DNA from: Melitaea cinxia
Lineage: Eukaryota; Arthropoda; Insecta; Lepidoptera; Nymphalidae
Length of the DNA stretch: 64,000 bases
Direction of reading: 5' to 3'
Assembly: GCF_905220565.1 (NCBI RefSeq)
Contig: NC_059398.1
Span: forward strand, 7,091,177-7,155,176
Part shown: in pieces, positions 24,801 through 33,858 of the stretch
How positions within the stretch are numbered: the first letter of the stretch is position 1
How the letters are laid out: the number at the start of each line of letters is the position of its first letter
Notes under the pieces: model-generated
The model's database searches: none
Seen by the model: only the letters and a program-made list of their open reading frames with translations
Told to the model about the DNA's origin: nothing
Position numbers and translations under genes: made by a program

Positions 24801-27800
24801 TGGTATATAGCTACATATTTTTTTTTTGATAAACATACTTATAAATAATACATATATAAATATATAAATAAATATTTATATTACACCCAGACTCAGGGTG
24901 GGAATCGAACCCACAACCCTCGGAGCAGAAAGCAGGGTCACTACAAACTGCGCCAACGGGCTAGTCGGCTATAGCTACGGCCCTGCGGTCAACAACCCCC
25001 CTGCCCAGCGTGGTGGACTAAGGGCAAAACACATTAGTTCACGCCATTTTTGGCGTGAACTTGTGAAGGCCTATGTCCAGTAGTGGACTGCGAAAGGCTG
25101 ATCTGATGTATAGCTATGGCAGTAAAGAATTTTGCAACCTCCTCTCTTCCTCCGGGTATCGTATGAGGCGGCTAAGGGATAATAAATTCCCTATATCAGC
25201 CTGTAGCATCCCTAGCACTTAAACACACTGACAGGTACTCCCTGAAATCCTATATATTCGATAAGATCCATTCAAAAAGTGAGGACCGTTCCGGGTGATG
25301 TAATCAAAATTTATTTAATAAGACAAGACTTATTAAGGACTCTTCGTAAGAATAGATGCTGAATCTCATCAAGATAAATATCAAAATTATGTAATAATTT
25401 TGAAGTTGATGTTACGTTACACTTTTATATGTTTGAGATAAACCTATCATAATAGCTCAGGGTTTATGCTTAACGTTTATTACTTGAGATAATTCTAATA
25501 CACCTTTTTAACTTATAATTTTTCTGTTATAAGCAAATAAGCCACATTTGAATTAAAATAATCTAAAAATGGGTAACGCTGACATTTATGTTAAAAATAC
25601 AATTAATAAAAATAAATACAGTGAAAAAAACTTAAACTCAGAAAACGAAGTGCCGTCTAAAGTGCAGCGTAAAAACAATATTCAATAACATAAATAAAAA
25701 GTACATAACTGTATTTGATAATATTAATTAATGAATAAAAGAAAAATTAGTGTCAAAGAAACAACAATATAGACCCTAATTAATTCAATTGGCTTTGTAA
25801 CTTTTAAACACGCCTTGATTGTGGTTTGAAAGAAATTTCCTTTTAATTATCTACACTAAAATTTTAGTATTGTTTCTATAGTAGTGGGTAATAAAGTTAA
25901 GAAACATTTCAATTTTACACTCACTCCGTCTGGTGACTATAACTTAAAGTGACATTTATGTGAGCGACGATCGTTTCATTTGATTATGCTGTTACAGTTT
26001 TGCTTTCGCTATTTTCTTTTCAAGTTTAATTTATGACTTGACTGTAAGTACCCACTGACTTAAGTAAAATTTATAAGTTAATAAAAAATAATCGACTATT
26101 TTTTTTAAAAGTAAAACGCTATAAACAATTAAATTTATTTTATTTTATTAATTTTAATGCCTAATCGACTATTTTTTTTTTAAAGTAAAACGCTATAAAC
26201 AATTTAATTTATTTTCTTTTATTAATTTTAATGCCTTTGATATATGTAGATAGATGAAAGCGGTCATTTAGTAAATATTTATTTTTTATCTCGTTAGGTT
26301 TTTGTCTCGTTAGGTTAACTTGCTGTTAGCTGCAGAGATCTGCTGTCAAATTAAAAATGTCAATCTTTTGTACACCTCAACTCCGAGGAAAATGAATTTG
26401 AGAATTCTTTCTTATTTGGATATTTACGTAAGAACGTCGGAGAGCACGTTAAGCCGTCGGTCCCGGTTGTTATCATGTAAACCTGATAGCGATCGTTACT
26501 CATAGTAGGAAATATATCCGCCAACCCGCATTGGAGCAGCGTGGTGGATTAAGCTCTGATCCTTCTCCTACATGGGGAAAAGGGCCTATGCCCAGTAGTG
26601 GGATATTACAGGCTGAAGCGATTACATAAGAAACGAACCACTGACTTGTCAGCTTAGCTAGATTTGCCTAATTTGCTAAAATTATATTGGCGTGCCCTAA
26701 AATCTGGTTAAAAATCTCTTTATATACAAGTTATTAATGTCCAAATGTTTTTCATAGATTATTTTGGAACGTAGATTTTTTTTTAAAATTTTTATTACTT
26801 AAAAAAATGCGAAATGTAGAATATATAATATTGTTTAAATAATATTTTACAAAGCTAAAACTTATAAAACTACCAAGTTGAAAGATACATCTAAAAGAGT
26901 TTATATTTCGCCACTAGTAATGGTGTAAATGTGCCCATTTCATGCTCTAGTTGCGTAGCTATTCGTGCGAATTTAACACGTCCCCTATGTTTCTTTTCTA
27001 CAAGGACTACAAGTAACAATACGACTTTCGACTCTCGTTAATTCAAACCTGCGATAATTCGAACCTCTCTATAATTCAAAGTCATCACGAGTTCCTTACA
27101 AAATCACTTTATATTTCGAAATAAATCAATACATTTTTATACACTTGGTAATTCGAACAAAAAAAACATTGCCACGTAACAAAACGACGCTTTAACTCGA
27201 ACTTATCGGCGTCAAACACTCGACAATTCAAAATTGCAGAGAGAAAAAACAGAAAGCTTGTAAGTAGTTACATTTCGAGACAAGTTTTAAATACATGTAT
27301 CATCGTACACGAGTCTTTTTTTTATTGTGGTTAGTTTGACACACACTTCCGCACAAATTGGTTTGTTTATTTTATTTATACTTTATTGTACACCACAAAT
27401 ATATTACAAACAAAGTATAAAAATAGTTACAGACAGTGAAGTACAATGGGCGGACTTATGGCTAATTAGCCATTTCTTCCAGACAACCCATGTTTAGATA
27501 TATTTTAGTTATTGTTACTCTTTTGTTGTACACAGATTAAAAGTTTGTGTTAGTTATGGGTCCTAAAAAGTATAAATGCTTGACGATTGCTGAAAAGAAG
27601 AAGTAAATCGAAAAAGTAGAGGGAGACGAGAAGAAAGGTGACTTTTGTCATTGTTAAGGAATAGCAGTTAATAAATTTGTAAGTAATAATTGATCAACAC
27701 TTAATAATTCGAAGTTTTATTTATTTTCTCGCTAAATTTCGAACCGTTTGATATTTCGAACACTCAATAATTCGTAATATTTTTCGAGTCCCCTGAGATT

Positions 27801-28551
27801 CGAATTAACGAGAGTCGACTGTATAAAATATTGCACTTATAAATTATAATAACGAATTAATAGTCGTAAATGTCAAAATGAGTGATATCGCAAAAGATGA
27901 CTAGTAAAAATTACATTGAGTGCCTTCAAAAGAAAAGTGAATAGACATATTTATGCAAGAAAAAGCTAAACTAGACATCGTCTTTACCTTCCATTGATTG
28001 TGATTTGGGGTCATCGTAAGCTTAATCCGCTTAAAAAATATAAATAAAAATTTATCCACCTGTATGCTATAGATGGCGTTGTCATAGAGCACGTGAAATG
28101 TGAAGAAGAGCGACAGAAGCGTGACTGACAGGAGGACCGCGGCGACCTTCGGCCGCGACACCCCGACCACTAGGACGCAATCAGCCAGTTCGCCCTCTGC
28201 CGGCCGAAATGACGACTTCGGCAACCATCTAAACATAAAATTAATGGTCATAAAGTATTAGTTAAAAAAATCACGAACTCTTTTATGTATATAAAGCAAA
28301 TGTTTATTTGCTTACTAGTAAACAGTTAACTCGAAAACTATGATTAAATTATTAAAAACGTATTAAAATTTAATCAGTAAAATGATGGTCCAAAAGTACT
28401 TTTTACGGAATTACCAAGAAGTATACGAATATAACAGATACTTTACTTACAGAATGTTAAGTGGCAAGGATTGCGAGCAGCGCCTGTAGTTAGCCTCTGA
28501 TCGATGTTGTTTATTCGGCAGAGACTGACTCATCTGCGCCCGCGACCCCAT
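21604..28551 (-). CDS. Hs3st-A: Heparan sulfate glucosamine 3-O-sulfotransferase, seven coding exons, 403 aa
   Basis: This enzyme moves sulfate from PAPS to the 3-OH of glucosamine in heparan sulfate chains, in the Golgi lumen. Joining exons 28451-28551, 28060-28228, 23669-23812, 23190-23405, 22576-22793, 22016-22173 and 21604-21809 gives an unbroken frame of 1212 nt, and every intron is GT-AG. Seen in the protein: an N-terminal tail of about 60 residues, a hydrophobic anchor at about 61-82, a basic stem, a PAPS 5'-phosphosulfate loop GVRKCGTRA (143-151), the catalytic block ExHFFD (E168, H170, D173), a 3'-phosphate motif REPVTRAISDYTQ (229-241), a cysteine pair C350/C359 and KGRKHP (364-369). 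Sequons are at N219, N343 and N353. Length and motif order match the 3-OST family. The C-terminal half reads most like the 3-OST-1/5 type (fly Hs3st-A) rather than the 3-OST-3 type; that assignment is from memory. Oddity: residue 147 is Cys where the family usually has Gly. Confidence 0.96.
22016..22173 (-). CDS. Hs3st-A: Hs3st-A coding exon 6
   Basis: The acceptor is TTTATAG|GCCAAT and the donor AAATAG|GTATGT; the exon is 158 nt, phase 2 in and phase 1 out. It encodes PIAISLYHAYLHRWLEVFP and QILVVNGDQLIEDP, the helix and strand that precede the cysteine loop in 3-OST enzymes. Confidence 0.95.
22576..22793 (-). CDS. Hs3st-A: Hs3st-A coding exon 5 (3'-phosphate binding)
   Basis: The acceptor is TTTAG|GTACCAG and the donor TATAG|GTAAG; the exon is 218 nt, phase 0 in and phase 2 out. 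It encodes VPERVRAMNSTVRLLLIVREP and then the conserved RAISDYTQ segment that contacts the PAP 3'-phosphate. A variable loop rich in Ala, Pro and Ser follows. Confidence 0.97.
23190..23405 (-). CDS. Hs3st-A: Hs3st-A coding exon 4 (PAPS loop and catalytic Glu)
   Basis: The acceptor is TTTAG|GCTCTC and the donor CCTGAG|GTAAGG; the exon is 216 nt, phase 0 at both ends. It carries the 5'-phosphosulfate binding loop GVRKCGTRA and the EVHFFD catalytic block, then TIEKSPSYFVTPE, where a substrate-contacting Lys-Ser/Thr-Pro is conserved in the family. Confidence 0.97.
23669..23812 (-). CDS. Hs3st-A: Hs3st-A coding exon 3 (stem region)
   Basis: The acceptor is TTTTCACAG|GCAGCG and the donor CCGCAG|GTATAA; the exon is 144 nt, phase 0 at both ends. 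It encodes a basic, low-complexity stem (residues 91-138) ending RRLPQ. That ending leads straight into ALIIGVRK of the next exon, the usual start of the sulfotransferase fold in this family. Confidence 0.92.
23955..24045. repeat. Dispersed repeat shared with 58295-58360
   Basis: Both places carry GATATGATATT, AAATGTTTAGAATT, CCTA(A/G)TGTG and GGTAACACAAAAATAAAA in the same order. The other copy lies beside a tRNA-like SINE head, so this is probably the body of the same element. It lies in intron 2 of Hs3st-A. Confidence 0.6.
24725..24965 (-). mobile_element. tRNA-derived SINE of a second type
   Basis: On the minus strand it opens with TAGCCCGTTGGCGCAGTTTG (box A) and GGTTCGATTCCCACCC (box B). 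It continues through GAGTCTGGGTGTAATATAAA into an AT-rich tail. It could be mistaken for a tRNA gene but has no clear acceptor stem and carries a long SINE body. Confidence 0.75.
24969..25112 (+). mobile_element. Composite SINE-like element, 3' half
   Basis: Starts at CGGCCCTGCGGTC, includes the perfect hairpin GTTCACGCC ATTTTT GGCGTGAAC, and ends GTCCAGTAGTGGACTGCGAA..GGCTG. 5'-truncated; sits in intron 2 of Hs3st-A. Confidence 0.85.
25118..25200 (+). mobile_element. Composite SINE-like element, 5' fragment
   Basis: Reads TATGGCAGTAAAGAATTTTG, CCTCTCTTCCTCCGGGTATC and GGCGGCTAAGGGATAA, matching the start of the full copy at 59682. It follows immediately after another copy's 3' end. Confidence 0.7.
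26093..26238 (+). repeat. Tandem duplication of about 74 bp in Hs3st-A intron 2
   Basis: The unit runs from ATCGACTATTTTTTTT through GTAAAACGCTATAAACAATT to TATTAATTTTAATGCC. It occurs twice in succession with only a few differences in the T-runs, so the duplication is fairly recent. Confidence 0.92.
26438..26620 (+). mobile_element. tRNA-derived SINE, copy 4, 5'-truncated
   Basis: Lacks the tRNA head and starts at CGGAGAGCACGTTAAGCCG. The body and tail (GCCCAGTAGTGGGATATTAC, AGGCTGAAGCG) are well kept. Located in intron 2 of Hs3st-A. Confidence 0.9.
27021..27822 (+). mobile_element. pogo/Tigger-like transposon remnant
   Basis: Inverted ends TCGACTCTCGTTAATTC(A/G)AA are at 27028-27050 and 27797-27819. 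The right end reads CAGTCGACTCTCG from the outside and is followed by TA, as expected for pogo-type elements. The interior is studded with TAATTCGAA/TTTCGAA words. A transposase N-terminal scrap lies at 27556-27690, and a foreign fragment (GTACAATGGGCGGACTTATG) at about 27430-27490. About 800 bp remain, far less than an autonomous copy. Confidence 0.82.
27556..27690 (+). pseudogene. N-terminal scrap of a CENP-B/pogo-type transposase
   Basis: The frame from ATG 27556 reads MGPKKYKCLTIAEKKK, stop (TAA 27604), IEKVEGDEKKGDF, then a second stop. The spacing fits the first helix-turn-helix of CENP-B/pogo DNA-binding domains (K-LT-AEK-K-IE-VE-GEKK). The element around it has pogo-type inverted ends, so the identification is consistent. 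Confidence 0.7.
28060..28228 (-). CDS. Hs3st-A: Hs3st-A coding exon 2 (membrane anchor)
   Basis: The acceptor is TTTAG|A and the donor CAG|GTGGAT; the exon is 169 nt and leaves phase 0. It encodes about residues 34-90, including a stretch of some 22 hydrophobic residues after a Arg-Pro-Lys, the expected type II signal anchor that holds the enzyme in the Golgi membrane. The exon is clearly more GC-rich than its flanks. Confidence 0.9.
28451..28551 (-). CDS. Hs3st-A: Hs3st-A coding exon 1 (residues 1-33 plus split codon)
   Basis: The start is the ATG at 28551-28549. It is the only upstream ATG in the exon whose frame continues through the splice into the membrane-anchor exon. The exon ends ATTCT|GTAAGT, a strong donor, in phase 2. 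It encodes a polar, basic N-terminal tail (MGSRAQMSQS...). No in-frame stop precedes the ATG within the exon, so an upstream extension cannot be fully excluded; Met7 is another possible start. Confidence 0.82.
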
Positions 28552-28586
28552 GAGTCTTCCATTTAATAAGCTCTTCTCATTTCCGC
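28552..28586 (-). promoter_or_regulatory. Hs3st-A 5' leader segment with two upstream ATGs
   Basis: A plausible acceptor (AATAACAG|GCGG) puts the 5' edge of this exon at 28586, giving a 35-nt leader segment. It holds a five-codon upstream ORF ending TAA. It also holds the start of a second upstream ORF (ATGGAAGAC...) that overlaps the main start codon and stops 11 codons later. Such an arrangement commonly lowers translation of the main frame. The leader boundary is an inference from the acceptor consensus. Confidence 0.4.
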
Positions 28587-28997
28587 CTGTTATTTTTCAA
28601 TGTTCTACATCGTAATTGTAGAAATTAAGATTGTCATTACAATGTTTTTATTACGATTTTTGATTTTGTTACTTTATCTTTGTCATCGTGTTGTATTTAA
28701 ATGCTCGATTCTGAAATAGACGAAAATTTTATTTTCGTTCTCATATGCTTTCAATCGCAATTTTGATGTCACAATCGTATCATTATAATAACCAGTCGCT
28801 GATAAAAAAATGTTTTAAATATTAAATTCAAATGGTATAATACGTAATAATAATAGTTTATACAGGTAATAGTTTTGGTACCTATACTGCTAATTATATC
28901 GAGTCGAGAGGTCATAGTGATTGTATTTAAAATTTACTATTACTTATTACTTTTGTATTCATTTTGTTTCCCACACTAAAAATATATATGTTTACTA

Positions 28998-29209
28998 ACT
29001 AACCCCGCAAACATTGATGTACCATATATCTCAGGAACCCCTTAATCACCCCCCCCCCCCCCTCATAACTTAGGGGTATGAAAAATAGATGTTGGCCGAT
29101 TCTCAGACTTTTACCCGATATGCACATAAAATTTAATAAAAATCGGTCCAGCCGTTTCGGAAGAGTTTGTTAACTAACATTGTGACACGAGAATTTTATA
29201 TATAAGAAG
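28998..29209 (+). repeat. 'ACTAGCTGACC' repeat family, tandem copy A
   Basis: Opens ACTAACCCCGCAAACATTG, carries a run of 14 C, GGGGTATGAAAAATA, ATCGGTCCAGCCGTTTCGG and GTGACACGAGAATTTTATAT. A second copy follows directly. Confidence 0.85.
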
Positions 29210-29400
29210 ACTAGCTGACCCCGCAAACGTTGTTCCCTTCTCAATCCCCCCCCCCCTTATAACTTAGGGGTATGAAAAATACGTGTTGTTCGATTCTCAC
29301 ATCTACCCGATATGCACACAAAATTTCATGAGAATCGGTCAAGCCGTTTCGGAGGCGTTTAACTACAAACACCGCGATACGAGAATTTAATATACAAGAT
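29210..29400 (+). repeat. 'ACTAGCTGACC' repeat family, tandem copy B
   Basis: ACTAGCTGACCCCGCAAACG, a run of 11 C, the same ATCGGTCAAGCCGTTTCGG core, and the GATACGAGAATTTAATATAC tail. Head-to-tail with copy A. Confidence 0.85.
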
Positions 29401-30990
29401 AAATAAATACAATACTTTCCATCATATAGTTTGAAGGACCCACAATAGAATTAATGCATGTATTTATTTATGTAAAAAATAAAATAAAAACTGTGTGAAC
29501 AAAACAATCAAAGATAGAACATAATAATAAGAAGACAACCAAAAGGGCCAATTAAAATCATTTAGACTTTCGAATGTTGGCAAAACCTGAACTCAATTTA
29601 TGTTAAAAAGTCTTCGAATAAGATTCTTCAAGTTTGATTGAATATAAAAATACCACGAAATAGTGACTTCTGTACGGATTATATTTGCTTGCTATTTTAA
29701 AAGATGAACACTATCATAATGTAAACAAAGACTAAAAATATAGATTGTTTAAAATTTTTAAATTATTTAATAAGTGGGTCACTTGACACTTGTGAAATTG
29801 TTTTTTAATTTTTACTTTTCAATATTTCGAACACATACTACTTATATATTTACGACAACACATTTTAAAAAATGTTTAGTGTAGAATTTTCCCTTAAATC
29901 CGTTATATGTTTTTATGTATTTATTTTATAATATTATTAAATTGAGCTCTTAAATTTTATTTGTTTATTAGTATATAGTAATACACTTTCTATAAACGTT
30001 TTGAGTATTTGCCTACATTCCAGTAGATCTGACATACGAACGGACAAACAACTAAGCCTTAGTAGTAAAGGTATTATCCTATCCTCTTGGTACTTTAGAT
30101 GGATAACTTATTATGTATCTTAAAAGATAAACGTTTTTTTAAATTTAGTTGACATACCATGTTATGAAGTAACGCAGGACATGCACCTGTAACAATATAA
30201 AGAAATTTTAAATTCTTTGGTCTTACTTCTAAATTTATGTAAATAAAAATTAATCACTAATTGTTTTAAACGGGTCTAATACTTCGTTGAAGTTTCTTTT
30301 GGGATAAAAAAAAAATAATTAAAAAAACTACACCGAAAATTTCAGAAAGCGTAATAGTCATTTTAACTGGGTGTATTTGACAGTTAATAAAAATAATTTA
30401 GAAATTAACCAAATACAGTTTTGCTTACTTAATTAATTAAAAATAGTTGTATATTATTTTCTTTAAGTTTAACAAAAATTCTAGTACGGTTTTGTTTTTT
30501 TTTTTTTTTTTAAATATAATTAAGATTTTTCTACTCTAAACATACCTACAAAATGTTGAGATTGAAAAACAATTTATTACTAAGGCAAATTAATTTCCTT
30601 AGTTACTATAATGAAAATATCGAAGACAGAGTTTGTCAATATTGAGTTTCGTCTACTAAAGTAACATTAATATATTTAGTATGCAAATATTCAGTCGATA
30701 CCCGTATAAGCCCTCGGTCGTAAAATGGAAGCACGGTAAATATTTTAACAATCGCAGTATCTATTTCGAGTTTCTACACGAAACAGTTTTATATAACAAT
30801 TTATAGTACATTTCATTAAATCAACCCCTCGTCAATAAAACATTACATATACCAAACGTTCATTACTTTTATGAGCATTAAAAGTCAATTATTTAAAAAA
30901 AAATTAAGGTTTCCATCCATAATTTCTTTTATATATTCCGTTAACTTTTATAGTCAGACAAACAATCTTTACTTAAAACATACATACATA
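29401..30990. other. AT-rich interval, no feature seen
   Basis: Contains a T-run of about 18 near 30497. No supported gene or repeat copy. Confidence 0.4.
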
Positions 30991-30993
30991 TAA

Positions 30994-31175
30994 TCACGCC
31001 TCTTTCCTGTAGGGGTAGGCAGAAATTACTTCTCTCCACTTGCTACGATCCTTGCATACTTGTTTCGCTTCGTCCACTTTCATTATTCCCTTCATAAATG
31101 TTCTTCGGTTTAGAGTACTCTTGACCTGGCCTTTTTTCAATACACCCCTTATTTGGTCTCGGAACGTCCGCCTTT
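30994..31175 (-). pseudogene. LINE endonuclease-reverse transcriptase, C-terminal piece
   Basis: The minus frame encodes RRTFRDQIRGVLKKGQVKS, then DEAKQVCKDRSKWREVISAYP and a stop. This is the C-terminal end of a lepidopteran LINE reverse transcriptase different from the one at 44 kb. It pairs with the upstream piece at 31690-31895; about 80 residues between them are lost or replaced. Confidence 0.8.
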
Positions 31176-31689
31176 TTTTATAGATGGGGAAATGCATTCA
31201 CGCACTAACCCCGCCACACGAATGTGACGGGAGTGTGGAACTCCCGGCGTGAGGTGCAATGCCAGACTATCCACTAAAATCCACATCTTTTTTCCGCCGG
31301 CACCTTAGTGGGGATGCCATGCCAGCGCTACCCAGCGGCATGCGCATGCGCGCCTTAGATCGGGCGAGCGAACCCGCCCACCCCGTCCGCCGCGTGGGGG
31401 AAGGAAAACCCGACCCCCAAGTCTCCGCGCCGTCTCAGCGCCACATACACCTTCGCACCTCCATGCCAACATACCTGCGCTCACAAGTCTACTCTGAGAG
31501 CCAGAGCGGTACCCGGAGCGCATCGTCTGGTTTTGGTCCGCGGGGGTCCGAAGACCCCTACCACCCGCAGTCGTTAAACCGCAGGCGGCATTCCCCTATC
31601 CGCCAAACGGGGGACGCGCCCAAGTAGAAGTCCAGCAACTCCTCCCCTTGGGACCTAGGCCCCAGACCTGAGTCTGAGTACCCAACTTT
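31176..31689 (-). mobile_element. GC-rich insert with A-rich tail, splitting a LINE
   Basis: About 60% GC against an AT-rich background. Read on the minus strand it ends TTTCCCCATCTATAAAAAAA, an A-rich 3' tail, exactly where the interrupted reverse-transcriptase frame resumes. This suggests a 5'-truncated non-LTR element inserted into the older LINE. I cannot assign the family; the open frames on both strands here are not convincing. Confidence 0.55.
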
Positions 31690-31895
31690 CACTTTCGTAC
31701 ATGAGTGTCGGAACCAACACCCCCTCATGCACAGCCAAACGAGCCTTGTTAGACACCTTCCGATTGCTCATAAATGAGTGCAAAGCTCCATTCACCCTGT
31801 TTCCTACATTCACTCTTCTTTCAATATCACCCTCACACTTTCCATGTCTTGTAAACTTTGAACCCAGATACACAAACTCATTCACCTGTTCAATT
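31690..31895 (-). pseudogene. LINE reverse transcriptase, thumb-region piece
   Basis: The minus frame reads EFVYLGSKFTRHGKCEGDIE, RRVNVGNRVNGALHSFMS, KARLAVHEGVLVPTLMY and SESWV. This is a well-known stretch after the FADD motif in endonuclease-reverse transcriptases. It belongs with the C-terminal piece at 30994-31175. Confidence 0.85.
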
Positions 31896-32211
31896 TGTTT
31901 TTACTTTACTTAAGAATATTGAATATATATTGTTAAAAGACTGCATTGTTTTTTAAATTTTGAATAAGTGAAAAGGCTTAGAAGAAAATCAAAGCTGAAG
32001 ATAATTTATTAACATTTATTATAAAAGTTTTATCACTTTCTTCAACTTTGTCAGCACCTGACAATATAACATTAATATTTATATAAATAATTAACGCAAT
32101 TAATATTTGTACAATGAAAATACAAATCAATTACGATATTACGATAATATCAACAGGATAGTCTTCAACAATTTCCGTTTTCTCTGCGTAAATCACATTT
32201 GTTTCAAGTTC

Positions 32212-32333
32212 AAAAGCCGACTGATAGCGGGATAACCATCCAACTGCTGGCTTTCAAATACACGGGACATTTTTGGTGTGAACTTGGGGAGGCCTACGTC
32301 CAGCAGTGGACTGCGATAGACTGAAGTGACCTT
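32212..32333 (+). mobile_element. Composite SINE-like element with internal deletion
   Basis: AAGCCGACTGATAGCGGGATAACC..GGCTTTCAAATACACGGG joins directly to ACATTTTTGGTGTGAACTTG and the CCAGCAGTGGACTGCGATAG tail. The central hairpin region is missing. Confidence 0.85.
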
Positions 32334-33261
32334 CTTACCATTCTTCATTATAACTCCAATATCCTGAAGATCTATTCACAACAGTTTTAAATTTTAAATG
32401 TGAAGATACACATTCGCAATACGAAGACACATATTCTTAACAAGCAAATTTTGTGTATTTTAATTATTAACATCAATACAAATTAGCGAAAAATGTATCT
32501 TACTTATTATACACTGATGAGATCTTTCAACAACAGGATCAACGCTAACATGGTCAAATCTAACTTATGTTTAAATTTAGCAAGAAATTTTCCTCGTGTT
32601 TCTTTTACGAACCGCTTAGGTTGACATTTTTCTGCTAATATATTTTACAAGAAAGCGCTCTGCTCTGCCTTGCTTTCCATCACGTAAGGTTGCAATTAAC
32701 TTCGTACCTATTCTGCTACTAAGTACTTGGGTTATTAAAATTTTATCATTTAACATTATTCATATGTTACCCTTGCTAATAACAAATGCAAAAAAACATG
32801 TACGCAAAAACTGTCAGAACTGTTTTTATAGTGCTGTAAAAGAAATAGAAAAATACGTGAATGATGAGATCTGCAAAATTGTTAAATTGTTTATTTTTAA
32901 TAAACTATTGTTCTACAAAATGTTTGTAATAATTTATCAACCTTAATATCCAAATTGACCACAGCCTACTCCACGTATTGTTAGCAGGTAACAATAGCTT
33001 GGAATCAGATAAAAGCTCAGAATACTTTCCTTATCTTGTGTACACCGTTTACGACGGCAACTTCCCGTAAATAATGCCTGATGTAGCATTTCCTTTTAAA
33101 AAGTAACTAGGAAATATAAACTTCGTCCGCATACTACTTTCTGAATAGACGGATACTTCTTCTCCAATGAAATTCCGATGAAATGATCGATAAATTCATC
33201 GTAAGCAGCTTGCGGAAACGGTGTGTTTTACATTAAGTGAGCAATACAAGTAATCCGCTTA

Positions 33262-33411
33262 AAAGGTTTTATAAATGTGATCTCTATGTTAAGATTTTCG
33301 ACATAACCTTTGATCTTAATAGGTTATTTACTCGTAAATTAAAGGTTTTATAATGTGTTAAGATTTTCGACATTACCTTTGATTTTAATAGGCTATTTTC
33401 TCGTAAATTAA
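33262..33411 (+). repeat. Tandem duplication of a 71-79 bp unit
   Basis: The unit AAAGGTTTTATAA..GTTAAGATTTTCGACAT(A/T)ACCTTTGATxTTAATAGG..TCGTAAATTA occurs twice. The first copy carries an extra ATGTGATCTC-like 8-10 bp. Confidence 0.92.
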
Positions 33412-33493
33412 CATCACCAGAATTGGCTGTATTTTAATCTTAATTAACAGGGCCTATTCTACACAACGATTTTAAAACTGCCCGTTCTAAAGA

Positions 33494-33858
33494 AATGTAT
33501 ATTCGTAGTATGACATGATTGGTTTTCAATTCTATTACTAATCTATATAAATAAATAGAATTGGAGTCTCTGTTTGTAATATTAAAATAACCGCTCTTTA
33601 GAAAATGCATATACACACGGTACATATACCAAAACAACATTTTTTACAATTTTCGTCTGTCTGTCTGCCTTTTTGTTCCGGATAATCTCTGAAACAGCAG
33701 GACCGATTTTGACGAGATTTTCACCGGCGGAGAGCTAATGTAGTAAGGAGTAACTTAGAATACTTTTATTTTAAAAATTTATTTATTTTATTGCTCTGAG
33801 AACTGAACAAAACTTTTTCGTTAAATCCCACGCGTACAAAGTCGCGGGCACAGCTAGA
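33494..33858 (-). repeat. 'CTAGCTGTGCCCGCGACTTCG' repeat family, copy 3
   Basis: Reverse orientation: tail at the left (AATCTATATAAATAAATAGA), head at the right (AAGTCGCGGGCACAGCTAG). About 45 bp beyond the tail (TGTATATTCGTAGTATGACA) is also shared with the copy at 35862. Confidence 0.88.

Noticed and set aside
24895..24965. tRNA gene on the minus strand
   Set aside because: Box A and box B are present, but there is no closed acceptor stem and a SINE body follows; similar heads elsewhere are clearly SINEs.
28998..29400. Direct repeats as a CRISPR-like array
   Set aside because: Two diverged 190-210 bp copies of a dispersed repeat, no regular spacers, eukaryotic context.
31259..31627. GC-rich open frame of 122 codons
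   Set aside because: Open on both strands because of high GC; lies in an inserted mobile element and has no recognisable domain.
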